Shown here: piece by piece, positions 48,728-60,055 of the stretch
Position numbering within the stretch: position 1 is the first letter of the stretch
Layout: each line of letters opens with the position of its first letter
Assembly (NCBI GenBank): GCA_039621445.1
Contig: CP154955.1
Span: 28,038,725-28,102,724, forward strand
Length of the DNA: 64,000 nucleotides
Reading direction: 5' to 3'
Source: Euglena gracilis
Lineage: Eukaryota > Euglenida > Euglenophyceae > Euglenales
Notes under the pieces: model-generated
What the model was told of the DNA's origin: nothing
The model's database searches: none
What the model saw: the letters and a program-made list of their open reading frames with translations, nothing else
Position numbers and translations under genes: made by a program

Positions 48728-49040
48728 GAACGGAAAACCGAGTATGACATCTCACCCGGCGATATTCGCCTCGAATGCCCAAGTACCCAGAAAATTTTGG
48801 AATTGTGGGGGTGTGTGTGGTGCTTCGGGATAATGGGGAGGACTATGTCCAAAATGCATCCCAAGTCACCACCGCACATGGGGCTGTTGTCAGCGGTCAT
48901 AATTTTGATGGGATTCAGTGTACGTCCCCTGACTCTATTCCCACAGCCTGTCGGCCTACTTACACCCTCCCGTGGGAACAGAACCAGGAGAGTAACAAAA
49001 AAGAAAGTATTTCACTTAACTATTAGTTTTTATTGCTTTG
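48728..49040. other. Short stretch, no gene recognised
   Basis: Open frames exist on both strands (for example GGDLGCILDIVLPIIPKHH on minus) but none is supported by a second copy or a family. Confidence 0.35.
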
Positions 49041-49044
49041 GGCT

Positions 49045-50110
49045 TATGCAGAGCACAAGGTAAACCAGGTGTGATTTTGGAACTTCAGTTCCAGTTGTGT
49101 TCTCCTATCGGAGTTCAAGTCTTCAAATCTTCTATTTGCCCTTTTGGGCTTGTGAAACACAAAACAAAACAATAATGCCACCTGTGAAAAGAGAAGGCAG
49201 ATCCGAGATAGGATATGGTATTTCTAGTTCTGCAATTTGTATTGCAGAACATGGAATAGTACTATCTGGCATGACATTGTACATTCTGCAGTCTGCTGCT
49301 ATGCCCAGTGCCATGTTCATGCTGCCTGGTACACATCCCCCTCCCAAGGCTTTGCCCGATTTCCTTACTGGACCAGGCCGGCAAGGACACAGGCACGGCC
49401 GTGAGATAGAAGAACATACACCAGGAAAGCATACCTTGGGTCTGATTCTCCATCGCAAGGTAAAAAACCAGAAAGGGAAGGATGGAAGAGAGGGGAACCC
49501 AAAAATCCAAAACGCGCAAAAGATTTCACCCGCTTATGCGGCTAACTACTTATTGTGGTAAAGGGGTGGAAGTGGAAGAGCCCGCTTGCAAAGTGGGGCT
49601 GGAAGGTTTTCTTTCCAGAAAGTCCCATCCGCCCGGTATGGGGTGTGCCTATGGCACTTGTGGTTGTCTCATTCCATGATCGGAAAAGAATGTAGAGGTA
49701 GGGTGTGGAAGGAGGGGCACCTGGCCAGTCATACCTGACTAGGGAAGAAGGCCTATTTACAGAGCCAACTGCCGGCGACAGCGATTTTGCCCGGGGGGAG
49801 AAAGGGGAGAGGAGTTGGGGGCTGGTCTAAAGACCTTACAAAGAATTTTTGCTGTCTGGCAGTCTTATGGGGGCCTTAAGGGCGAAAAGTAACAAGTTGG
49901 GGCTATTATTGCGGTGTGCGCGTTGTACGATGTGCGTCCTCTTACTGGCGGCATATACCGCTATGAAGTCTTCACAGTGCATCGCGAGCACGGTGTTGTC
50001 GATGGGGTATCCCCAGAGGCGTATACCTCAGAATAGCGGGCAGTAGCCCTAAAAACTGTAGATTTGGCATTTGTGCCTTGGGTGTGCGGCCTGTAGGCTG
50101 AATGATTGAC
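49045..50110 (-). mobile_element. LTR-like block, diverged copy
   Basis: Related along its length to 32632-32829/37998-38931 and 58915-60055. Shared words include CTGGTACACATCCCCCTCCCA, TTACTGGCGGCATATACCGCT and GTTGTCGATGGGGTATCCCC. Since the blocks at 38 and 60 kb adjoin the 542-residue gene, this may be the second LTR of the same family or a solo copy. Ends and target duplication were not resolved. Confidence 0.6.
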
Positions 50111-52584
50111 ATTAGCCAAAAATAATGGGGGGGTAGGCTTTATCGCCCCATTGCCTTGCGGAATATGCATGGCACAAAAGTACTACTGCGTGTACACCCG
50201 AATCAAAAAAAAAATCAGCATATTGCCAAAAAGATCACACTGAGGTGTACAACCGCAGAAAAAATGCGGAATTGTGGCAGGCTGCTGCCAATTCACAGAA
50301 CAACTGTGGTTGGTGTGGCTTATACCACTTTGAAAAACCGCAAATGAACTGTGAATGCACATAAAGGGATGGAACATTGTTCCTGTGCGGTGAAATTCAT
50401 CACAAAAAGCTGGATTTCACCATTTTTGAGCTATGGTTCTTATAAACCCTGCAGAATGACACCATTGGTGTTGCACATGACGACCATTGAGTCCTCCGAA
50501 TTATATCGGTAACGGGGTCCCACTGAATAAAGTGGGGGGGGTCAGAATTATATCGGTAAGGGGGTCACACTGAATAAAGTGGGGGGGGGGGCAAGAATGC
50601 CGTTAGTGTGGTAAGCAGAAATAAATACTGCAAATATGACAAAATCTCATCTTTGGTGACTATGCCACTGAGAAATACTGACTTTTGCAAGATTTTTAGG
50701 GAAATCCCTATCAGGATTTAGGGTAGAAATGCAGATATTCTGCGTCGAGAGTTGCATTTTTGTAACCAAAAGTGCAACTTTGCATTTTGGGTCATTTAAG
50801 ACTGCAAATTTGCCAAGTGCACATAGTGCTTGTTGAGAGTGTCCAATAACACTGGATGTTTGTTGTTGTATAGATTTTGGGATTTGGGTGTCTAATAACA
50901 CCACATCACCCCAAAAGCTGTAAAATTGTGCAAAAAAATCGCAAAAAAGCAAAAATACGCTTGAAAATACAGGTAAAACATGTCCATGACATCTTGAGCA
51001 AAGGAAAAATTGTCGTTATTTTCATATCCCTTTGCATTCCACTCTGGCATAGTGCCTCATGGTCATGGTCATGGTCACTTCCATTAGGGATATGAGTGCC
51101 AGAATAAGGAAAAATCACCAACAATTGCAGAAAATCAATGATTTAATTGAAAATTTGCACATAAGTGCTCCTAAAAATGATTCCAGTGAGTCGAAATGAC
51201 TCCAAATTGTGGGTTATAGCCCTCTGAACTGTACCAGGCCTAATAGCCCATACAGAGAGGGCAATGGGCAGAATGCTGCCAAAGGTACTAAAAAATGGCC
51301 ATTGGCCAATCTGGTAACCAATGGTAATTAGCCATCAGAAACGATGTGGGGAACAGTATAGAAGCCTTTCAGGCTGATTTGCCAGTCTGGTACACGATCG
51401 TACAAGATCTGGCTCAAAATTTGGCTTTTGGCCGGATTGGCTGGGCTTAATTCAATTTTTCACGATCTCCTCAAATAAGAGTACCATGCGGAGTTACAGC
51501 GATCTGTTTGCACCGCTGGACGGCTCATCGAACAAGCTTTCGAATGAGGGGTAACATGGCCTATCGGCCAGCTACAGGCGCTGATATACGTCTTTGATCT
51601 TTTGCCTGTGTGAGTGAGCTTTTGCTTGCTATAAGCTCCCATAATTTATTCTACAAAGACAACTTTTAGTTTCTATCTCATACGCACTACTACATACAGT
51701 CAAAACCTCATGGTACTACTACATACAGTCAAAACCTCATGGTACGAGGTGCCAGAAATTTTGAAGCTTTTGTGGTGGTTTTGAGGCTATACCAAAGTGA
51801 CACTTATGCAAATCTGCATAAAACTAGCCTATTTGGCTTGTTTAGGCCAATTCAGCCACTTTCAGCAATGTAATATGGCTTTTTGTGCTATTTTTTGAGG
51901 TCCTATGGACTTTTCACTTTATAATATGGATTTGTGGACCTTTGGTCCTTTTGGTCCTTGCAATATGTGCAAATTGGTCCTATGGACCCATGGACCACAA
52001 GGGTAATGGCCCATAGGCCTTGCACATCATAGGGTGTATTGGTCACATAGACCTAAGGCTAGGTGGTCAAGTCCACAAAAATCCATTCATGTTTGAATGA
52101 ATTTTCTTCTTTTTTTTGGGGGTGGCAACTATGTTGCACATAAAAGAAATGAAATTGTGAGCATTTTCCCATATCGGGATTGCATTTTGCCAAAGTATAA
52201 GCCATTTAGGCGCAAAACTGCTATTTAAGCACAAGTTGGATAAGTTTTCGGTAAAAATGTAGTATTTGCAGTACATCCCAAAAACTTTATCACATGACTT
52301 GCGTTGCTCTATAGAGCTTTGGGAACACCAAAATATTTTTGGTGTGGGAGTGGATTGGCAAAAAACCCTACTCACATAAAACTTCACTTCTTGTTTGCTG
52401 TCATCAAACAAAATCTGCAATTTGATCATGTGGAACAGAAACAAACATCCATGAACAGAGTTGCCGATTTCCACACATGTAACTTTGGGAATGATTCCCA
52501 AAAGAATATGGGTGGTTTGGGCGTATACCCATGTGTCATAAATGCACGATAGTGCTCACACGACATTGTGAGAAAGGGGGGGTT
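50111..52584. other. AT-richer non-coding stretch
   Basis: No gene was recognised. Two units of GAATTATATCGGTAA.GGGGTC..CACTGAATAAAGTGGG lie at 50497-50590. A 32-bp unit (CTACATACAGTCAAAACCTC) is tandemly duplicated at 51680-51743. GGTCC-rich words (51940-52000) are low complexity. Confidence 0.5.
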
Positions 52585-52760
52585 GCTAAGGTGGGTGGCG
52601 CGATACGCGCGGGGTCTAGCGCGATACGCGCGGGGGGGGGGGGCTAAGGTGGGTGGCGCGATACGCGCGGGGTCTAGCGCGATACGCGCGGGGGGGGGGG
52701 GCTTGGAAGCGCGATATGCGCAGGATTCGCGCGACGCGCGGTGAGCGCAATTAGCGCATG
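52585..52760. repeat. GCGCGATACGCGCGGGG tandem repeat
   Basis: A unit of about 55 bp (GCTAAGGTGGGTGGCGCGATACGC...) is present twice, then degrades. CGCG palindromes and G runs dominate. Confidence 0.9.
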
Positions 52761-52839
52761 GGGGGGAATGTGAGCTGTGCGCATCGGCATTGATGTGCGC
52801 TATGCCCTTTGGGGGGAATGTGCACATAGTGCTGAATTT

Positions 52840-53480
52840 ATCTTGCACTTGACAAAAATCGGTCAGTGAATAGAGCTCTCCGTTGGAGATAGAGTGTGGG
52901 GGGATTAGTTTTGATGTATATATTCACATTTGTGTTTGGTTGGAGATTGTGTGGAAAGTTCTCCCAGAGTGCACACCATGGGGGGAAGGTGCGGAGTAGT
53001 TGTCCTTGTCGCGCATGTCGGTCTGCGGGGGTGAGTGTGTAAAAAAAAAAGTGAGCATGCGAATTTTGGAGCTGCTGGGGGTGTACAGGATTGTCTGAAT
53101 CGACAAACCTGGTGGAAAACGAAAAGTCGAAAGCAGCTGGGCGACTACTCGACACCGTTTAAACTTCAGGCCTTAGGGCTTTCGTCTTGGAACCCAGTGG
53201 AACGAATGGGGGTTAAGCTACTTGTTACCCCTACCGCATGTGGAACGTTTGTGGATATGCGTGGGTAGGGGGGGCACTTTCTCTTTACCCCGGGTTGAAA
53301 ACGGCGTTGGTGTTGTTGAAAACGGTGTTGCTGTCATCGAAAACGGTGTGTAAAAGTGATGATTAGTGGGAGTTTTTGGGGAAAGAAGTTTGCGGTGTTG
53401 TGTGCATTCTTGGAGCGGGAATCCACTCAACCACATGGACATACACGGGGTATCCCCTGGTACAACAACAACCGGAAACA
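52840..53480 (-). pseudogene. Cys-motif gene fragment (gag-like?), paralogue 2
   Basis: The counterpart of 47946-48727: minus-strand blocks FPVVVVPGDTP, FSTRGKEKVPPLP, SSSRPAAFDFSFSTRF and DSDNPVHPQQLQ occur in different frames, so it carries frame changes. It is followed, as in paralogue 1, by a GCGC-rich microsatellite. Confidence 0.4.
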
Positions 53481-53963
53481 CAAAACTGTCTATATGTCAA
53501 AATTTTGGTAGAATTTTGAGTGGGGACACCGGAAAATCCAATTTTTTGTGCCACAGTAATGGGCCACTTTTTGGCCACAGATGTGGGCCACCTGGGTCAC
53601 ACAGATATTTTGTCCTGAACAGCCCCCCCCCAAGGCAGGATTTTTTTGTCCCGAACCGCCCCCCCCCCTGCGCCCAGTTTTTTTGTCCTGAGCAGCGGTT
53701 TGTTTCGACGGTTAGACCTTGAAAACACTCCACCGTAGAAGATCCATCGCCGGATGACTTGATATTACTCGTTCCGGTAGAATTTCTCCTTCGCCGAAAA
53801 GACGGATCACCCTTTCTTCAACACCTCCATACTGCTGCACGACATGTTTTTGTGGGCTGTTTTTTTTACATTCATTTATAAAAAACCTCGGCCCTTTTTC
53901 ATCTGTTTAAAAACGAGGTTGTTTTAAAACGACCGGCACCCCTGGTCGGGTGAGGACGTTGAC
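53481..53963. other. Non-coding stretch before copy C
   Basis: Contains GTCC(T/C)GAAC(A/C)GCCCCCCCC repeats (53615-53690). No gene. Similarity to copy B begins near 53948 (GGTGAGGA..TTGACATGGCGCC). Confidence 0.5.
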
Positions 53964-56720
53964 ATGGCGCCAGCATCACAAATTTCCATCCCCCCATCCG
54001 CACCACCACCCGCAGTGCCGCCATTGGAAAGGGGATTTTGGTTCCCAAATCTGCCGGGTCCATTGTTCTTTGGCCAACAAGGCCTCCCCTCAATGTGCTC
54101 CACGGTCATCATGGAGAACCCAATTGGCACACAAGGACCAGGACCCTTCCCCCCGTCAGATGTTGGGGCCATTTGGATGCAAGCAAATCAGGCGACGCCC
54201 TTCCTGAACTTCTCCAACCTCCCTTTGGGTGCCAGCTCTTCATCCTCAGTGGCAACAACCGCAGCAGCATCGTCACTAGCCCTCGCGGGACCCACACCAA
54301 CCTCAGTGGCAACAACCGCAGCAACATCGTCACCAGCCACAGCCATACCCCCACCAACCCCCATTGGCCAAAATCACGTTGCCGGGGTTACGCCATTCTC
54401 TGCTCCATGCCCACCATCCCTTCATCCCACTTTTGAGGAAATTTCTTTTGATGATCGGGGCACCCTTGTATACCTGCCGCGTGGAGCCCTCCTGAATGTC
54501 AATCAAACCTACCTGCAATTGTTGAGGCATTTCAACAGGGAACCTGGCTGGGAAACCCTGCACGCCTTGTGGGCCTTCCCCAAAGCGGTGCCCTGTCCTT
54601 TGCAGCGTGGCGGGCGATCGAACTGGGCGATGGTGGGGAGAAAAATTGCAGAACGAGCTCGCCTGTATCTCACTCGTCCTGTGTTTGATTCTTGGTTGGA
54701 CTCCAGTCTCCCACAAAAGCCACAAGGCAGACAGACAAGGCAAAAAACAGCACTCGCTGCCAAGGCCACTGAAGAACGGTTCCTTTCCCGCATTGAAAGC
54801 CTTGTTGGCCACGGGGCTATTTCAAAAGCCTGCCGAGAGCTCACCTCTGAGGGGGTTCAGAACAGCAATGACCCAAAAGTGATTCAAAGGCTGCGTGACC
54901 TTCACCCACCAGAGCCTCCACCGCGCATCCCGGTGTCCGACCCTTCCCAAACGATCACCTTTCCTTCGGACCCAGAAAGCACAAAAGAACGATTGCAAAA
55001 TTTGCGCAAAGCCATATTCGGGTTCCCAAAGGAATCCGCACCGGGTCCTTCTGGCCTGAGACCTGACCACCTCAAGGCCATGGTTGGAGACTACCCAGGG
55101 GCTTGTGGGGATGACCTCCTCGAAGTGCTTGATACCTTCATCTGTCGGGCAATTACAAACAGTGTTCACCCCGGCATGGCCCCAATTCTTTCCTCAGCCA
55201 GGTTGACACCTCTGCGAAAACAGAACAAACAAACAGCAATGGAAGAGGATGCTTTTGGGAACCTTGTGGAGAACACGGTGTGTGATGAAGACACTCGCCC
55301 AATCGCAGCAGGTGAAACCCTTCGCCGATTGGTTGGCAAATGCCTCATGCGTCATCCCACAATGGTAAACGCTTTGAAAGAACTGAGTCCTCCACAATGT
55401 GGTGTTGGTGTGCCGAATGCTTGTCCACTGGTCGCAATGGGAATCCAACAAATGGTGGACACTTTGCACTCAGACAGAGACAATCGCTGGGTGCTGGTTC
55501 AAGTGGATTTCAGGAATGCCTTCAACTCTTTGTCACGGGAAAAAATCCTGCAATCCATCCGTAGACGATGCCCAGAAGTGTGCCCTTGGCTGGATTCGTG
55601 CTACGCCCAACACAGCAAGCTGTATTGTGGAAACCATTGTCTGCCTTCCCAGAGGGGGGCTCAGCAAGGCGACCCATGTGGACCAGCAGCTTTCGCTTGG
55701 GGAGTGCAAGACCTTTGTGAGGGCCTCTCACCGTTGGTCGAATGGCAGGGATGGTACTTGGATGACGCCCATCTGCTGGGATCGCCAGCCCAACTGCACA
55801 ATGCCCTTGCCTTCCTGATTCGCGAGGCAGCCACCCTTGGGTTGGCCGTAAACCCTGCAAAATGTCGATTGTGGGGACCAGCGTTCACATCAACAGAAGG
55901 CGTCCCTTGCATTCCCCCTGGCACGCCACACGACAGCCCCTTACATCAAATACCACTGACCGCCTTTGTTGCTGGTTCTGGTTTGACAGTTTTGGGGGTC
56001 CCTGTCCACCACCCCCAAGATGACCGCTTCTGTGACGAAGTTTGGAATAAGCGCATTGCAGACATCCGACGTTCTTGCACAGTACTTCAGCACCTACCTC
56101 AATCGCATGTGCAATTCACCTTGCTTCGTTTTTGTTTATCTGCTTGCAAAGTGAATGACCTCTTGCGCGCCTGCAAAATCACCTCTGCAACAGCGGCATG
56201 CAAGACATTGTCGGGAATTATTCGGGAAACATTCAGTGGCATGGTCGGCTCCCCTTGCACTCCAGAAGAATGGTTGCAAGTTTTCCTGGCCATCAGATGC
56301 GGTGGACTGGGGATCTCGGATCCACTATTTCAACGTGTGCCAGCCAGATTGTCTCAAGTGGTGGACTTCTGTCGAAGAGCTCCCTCTGTCTTGGGCCGGC
56401 CCGCTGCCTTGGACATCCTTCCCAAAGACACTGATGATTGTTTACGGACAGCCCTCAATGAACTTGGTCAAATAGCCCCACTGCCACAATGGGCCACTGA
56501 CAAAAATTTGATCCCTCAGGCACAGTCTCCACACAATTCACAACGTTGGTGGAATCAGCAGAGCATGCTTGCCCGCCAGAAAACACTTCGGGACACATTG
56601 AATGGACCTGATGCTGTACGCTTTGCAAGCCAATGCCAGCCACACGCTATGGCATGGGCCGCTTTGACACCATCTCAAGGACTCCGCACCCTGTTGCCCA
56701 CAGCTGAATTCCGCTGCACA
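53964..56720 (+). CDS. Copy C: post-2A linker, RT and start of the C-terminal region
   Basis: A continuous frame: MAPASQISIPPSAPPP (equal to the residues after the 2A in copy B), a Ser/Ala/Thr-Pro linker, FEEISFDDRGTLVYLPRG, SAPGPSGLRPDHLKAM, GETLRRLVGKCLM, motif A VQVDFRNAFNSL, motif B GAQQGDPCGPAAFA, catalytic YLDD (about residues 598-601), LGVPVHHP, VQFTLLRFCLSACKVND and SQCQPHAMAWAAL. The frame is intact up to LLPTAEFRCT, where an inverted segment begins; the read-through ends at 56762. The leader and 2A are missing (5' truncation or edge of the duplication). This copy shows that linker and RT form one frame. Confidence 0.9.
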
Positions 56721-57186
56721 AGGAGCGCGCTTCTTGTCCCATGCCCCCATAGCAATTCATGACGAATGGCGTCAACCGCCAGCCCAGTCGTTGGCATGTT
56801 GCATCATATTTGGCATGCTTTTCAGCCTCCTGACGTGTTTGCCATTGTGAAAGGCTCTCTGCACTTCGCAGCGGATGACTTTGCGCAAGGGTGTGGCGGA
56901 TTGTCACATCCACTGCAACGGGTCCATCACTGTCCAAGCGAGGAATGAAGATATCCCCAGGCCGGGAACGATCATCAGCTCGTTGTTCTTTACGGGCTGT
57001 AAATCCTGCCTTCTGTGTTGTGGTTGTCAGAAAATCTTGTACCGCCCCGTGCCGCCGGGTGATGAAGTTTGATTTGCAGCAAACGAGGTGGTGTCCGAGA
57101 AAATCTGATTGTCCAAAGCATTTGGGACAGAGGTTGGGATCGGATTCCATTGGTGTGGGAGTCATTCCAAGGGACCAACGAAGTGT
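56721..57186 (-). pseudogene. Copy C: inverted piece carrying the CCHC finger and RLE
   Basis: On the minus strand it reads LRWSLGMTPTPMESD, CPKCFGQSDFLGHHLVCC, RRHGAVQDF, SRPGDIFIPRLDSD..AVDVTIRH and NCYGGMGQEARS, the exact sequence expected on the plus strand between 56720 and 57187. The piece of about 466 bp is inverted in place. Its internal frame is intact. Confidence 0.9.
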
Positions 57187-57376
57187 AATGGCCACCCTCC
57201 TCAAGGCCCTTCTGGGGCAGCGGGAAGGGTGGCAGCGGCGGGCCGCAGAAGCAGACATTTGGCAGGTCCTGTCCTTCACACTTATCAGAGAAATCAGCAG
57301 ACAGCTCGTTTGGAGCTTGTATTCCTCCAAAGATGAGATCACCCTGTCTTCTGCCCACTCACCCTATTCTGTCTGA
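57187..57376 (+). pseudogene. Copy C: last codons of the RLE protein
   Basis: MATLLKALLGQREGWQRRAAEAD to SAHSPYSV and stop, matching copies B and D. It is cut off from the rest by the inverted segment. Confidence 0.9.
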
Positions 57377-57834
57377 AGGCCTTTGAGCACAAACTCCAAA
57401 CCAAATAACCAACCTTGAACTCTCACCTGCCAAGTTTTTAACCACTAGTTACCCCCTGAGCTGAGCAGAGCCACACGCCGAGCCAAAGACAAATCCATGG
57501 GTCACATATCACTTAGACACACAGAGAAGCAAAACACAACAAAAGCCAAAAACTGACACAAACACGCAACCCTGTGGCAAAAGCGGTAAAAACGCCCCCC
57601 TCCCCGCCCAATATATATTGAGGGTGACCTTTGCTCATCTTTCGCGAACCACTGACCTCCACAACAAGTATCACTCAGTAGCTCCTTTGTACATTACACC
57701 CACAGTATAATCTACCCGCGACCTGTGGCGGCACAGGGAGTCACAAGGGGGTTCCTCTTGTGGCGAGGGCCAAAAGAGACGTTTCCTCGGGCCCGGGGCA
57801 CGGTTTGGGTGAAGCTGTGCTACCCACCGTGAAT
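57377..57834 (+). ncRNA. 3' UTR of copy C with three-hairpin structure
   Basis: TATATATTGAGGGTGA (57610), then the stems CCTGTG/CACAGG (57722-57737), CACAAGGGG/CCTCTTGTG and CACGGT/ACCGTG (57799-57831). It lacks the 30897-31215 insertion of copy B. Confidence 0.75.
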
Positions 57835-58234
57835 CTGAAGCGGGTCAAACTACTTTGCGCCTTATGCACTATATATGGTGGTGGGGCGAACCGAATCCAC
57901 CGACCAGTGGCACAGCCTACTGGATTTGAGTGTTCTGGGAGGTAGAGGCTATGTGCAGACTTGAAAACCCCATGGATAGTCAGCGGGGTTCAGCAGAGGC
58001 GCACGGTGCAGTCATTGCCCCCGTGCCTTCTTCTTCCCCCCTCTTTTTTTTTGATGATGGGGGCAGGTAGGGGAGGGAGGGAAGGGGGTAAGGGTAGGGG
58101 TAGGGGAGGGAAGGGGGGATGGAAAGGGAAGGTGGACTGTGCTGTATGGTCAGGCTGTAGTACAAGGTGTAATTAGAGCTGGGAAGGAGTGTGAGCTCGT
58201 TCTTTTGTGATAAGGAGGGCGCTGAGCTGGGCGG
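57835..58234. other. Flank between copy C and the minus-strand RLE tail
   Basis: Duplicate of 31551-31950, including the purine-rich GGGTAGGGG tract (58060-58135). No gene. Confidence 0.55.
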
Positions 58235-58906
58235 CTATTCCGGAGAAGAGGGCCAAAGACAGGCCCTGTTGTAGTTCAGCAAGGAATGTGCTCCGGGCGC
58301 CGCTGGAGGCCGTGGCCCCGAACCGGCGTCGTAGCTCGTCCCATGATTTGGAGCTCTCCCACCGAAGGAGCCCCAGACGCTCAGAATGAGAGGGGAAAAA
58401 CGTGCTTCCCTGGCCAAGCATCGGGTTTCATATTTGGCTACCTTCCGTTCTGCCCGGGCCCGTAGAAGGTCCCATGAGGCGGGCAGACTCCATGCCGTGC
58501 TCGGCGGGGAGGGGTGGTTTGCTCCAACGTCTATTGCCCAAGACGCGGCTCCTGACCAGTGTGGCAGGAAGATGTCCGCGTCACGTTTCTGGTCTGCTGC
58601 CACTGATACCTCGAGGGCATGTGGGATACCGCGGGCCTGAAGGTGCGATCCCAGGAAGTGCTGGATGCGATGATGGCGCTCCCATAATTTGTTCTTGGGG
58701 CAGCAAAGTGCATGATCGCCGAAGGGATCTATGGCTTGTCCACACCCCAGGGGGCATGGTGCCCCTCCTAGGCTGAGTGGGATTTGGGGCAGGAGTGTAC
58801 GTCCAACCTTTCCTCGCTTTCGCCCTTTGGTGCGCAAAAGGAAAAAGTTGGAGTAACAGGAAAAATTGAAAAGAATAATATAAAAGTTCTTTGCCCTTTT
58901 CCCCAA
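58235..58906 (-). pseudogene. C-terminal endonuclease tail of another RLE retroelement (open copy)
   Basis: 223 open codons: CPLGCGQAIDPFGDHALCC..RHHRIQHFL (finger) and KRDADIFLPHW..SWAIDVGANHP (PD..D endonuclease motif), then a helical tail ending LLNYNRACLWPSSPE. It duplicates 31900-32622 but without the nonsense mutation. Only the tail of the element is present, next to LTR-like DNA. The lineage differs from copies A-E in the finger spacing and the RDAD in place of RPGD. Confidence 0.8.
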
Positions 58907-60055
58907 TTAAGAGGCAGAGCACAACACAGTGGAGGAGCCCTATGGGCTACGGACCAGGAAAGTGACAAGTGTCCTTTCAGGACTTCAAAATGTGAAAGGC
59001 AAACTTGGAAATCAAGTCTTGCAAAGACAAAATGGAAAGAAAAGAATACCACCTGTGGAGAGGAGAACCAGAATTAGGCTTTGGTATTCCTAAATCAGGC
59101 CGTTGGCCATCTGTAGGAATACCACCTAGCATAGTACTGTGTATGGGGCTCAGAGCTATATCTGGCCGTAGGCTTATACCTACATACACAGTACCATGAC
59201 CTTATGGCTGCCTGGTACACATCCCCCTCCCAGGGCTATGCCCGATTTCCCTACTGGACCAGGCCAGTCGGAATGCCGGACACAGTCCTGGGGACGGGGA
59301 CCTGTCACAGGGCCGTTTGGAGCTTTTGGTTCTCCTGTCACCAAGGGTGTGGGAAGGAAATTGCGAAATAACACAAAAACGCGCAAAAGTGGTTAACCGC
59401 TTATGCGGTGCTTACTTATTGCGGCAAAGGGGTGGAAGCGGAAGAGCCCATTGGGAAATGGGGTTGGAAGGTTTCAATTCCAGAAAGTCCCATCCACCCA
59501 GTTTGGGGTGTGTCTATGACACGCGGGGAGGTCTCATTCCATAATCGTAAAAGATTGAAGGGTGTGGTGTGGAAGGAGAGGGCACCTGGCCAGTCATATC
59601 TGACCAGGGAGAAAGACCTATTTACAAAACCAACTGCCGGCGACAGCGATATTTTGCCCCGGGGGGTAAAGGAGAGAGGAGTGGGGGGCTGGTCAAAAGA
59701 CCTTAGCAGAAGTTTTGCTGTCTGGCAGTCTTATGTGGCCTTATAGCCGAAAAAGTAACAAGTTGGGAGTTATTATTACGGTGTGCGCGCTGTACGCTGT
59801 GTGTCTTCTTACTGGCGGCATATACCGCTAGGAGAAGGCTTCACAGCGCTGCTCGGACACGATGTTGTCGATGGGGTATCCCCAGAGGCATATACCTCGA
59901 CAGATGGGCCATAGCCCTAACGAGAGAGGGTCATATGCCAGTAAAAATACATAATGGCAGATGTGCCTGGGATGAATACCGAATGCAGGGCCTATAGGCC
60001 TGATGGAAAGGTCAGAACAGGGTCCATGGACCTGTGGCCTGTAAGCCTGGGGTAT
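58907..60055 (-). mobile_element. LTR-like block, uninterrupted copy
   Basis: Matches 32623-32829 plus 37998-38931 and contains the intact target site of copy D at 59098-59116 (GTTGGCCATCTGTAGG). It lies directly 3' of the minus-strand 542-residue gene. Confidence 0.7.

Noticed and set aside
48634-48900. Aspartic protease-like frame on the minus strand
   Set aside because: No DTG/DSG active site is present and no second copy supports the frame.
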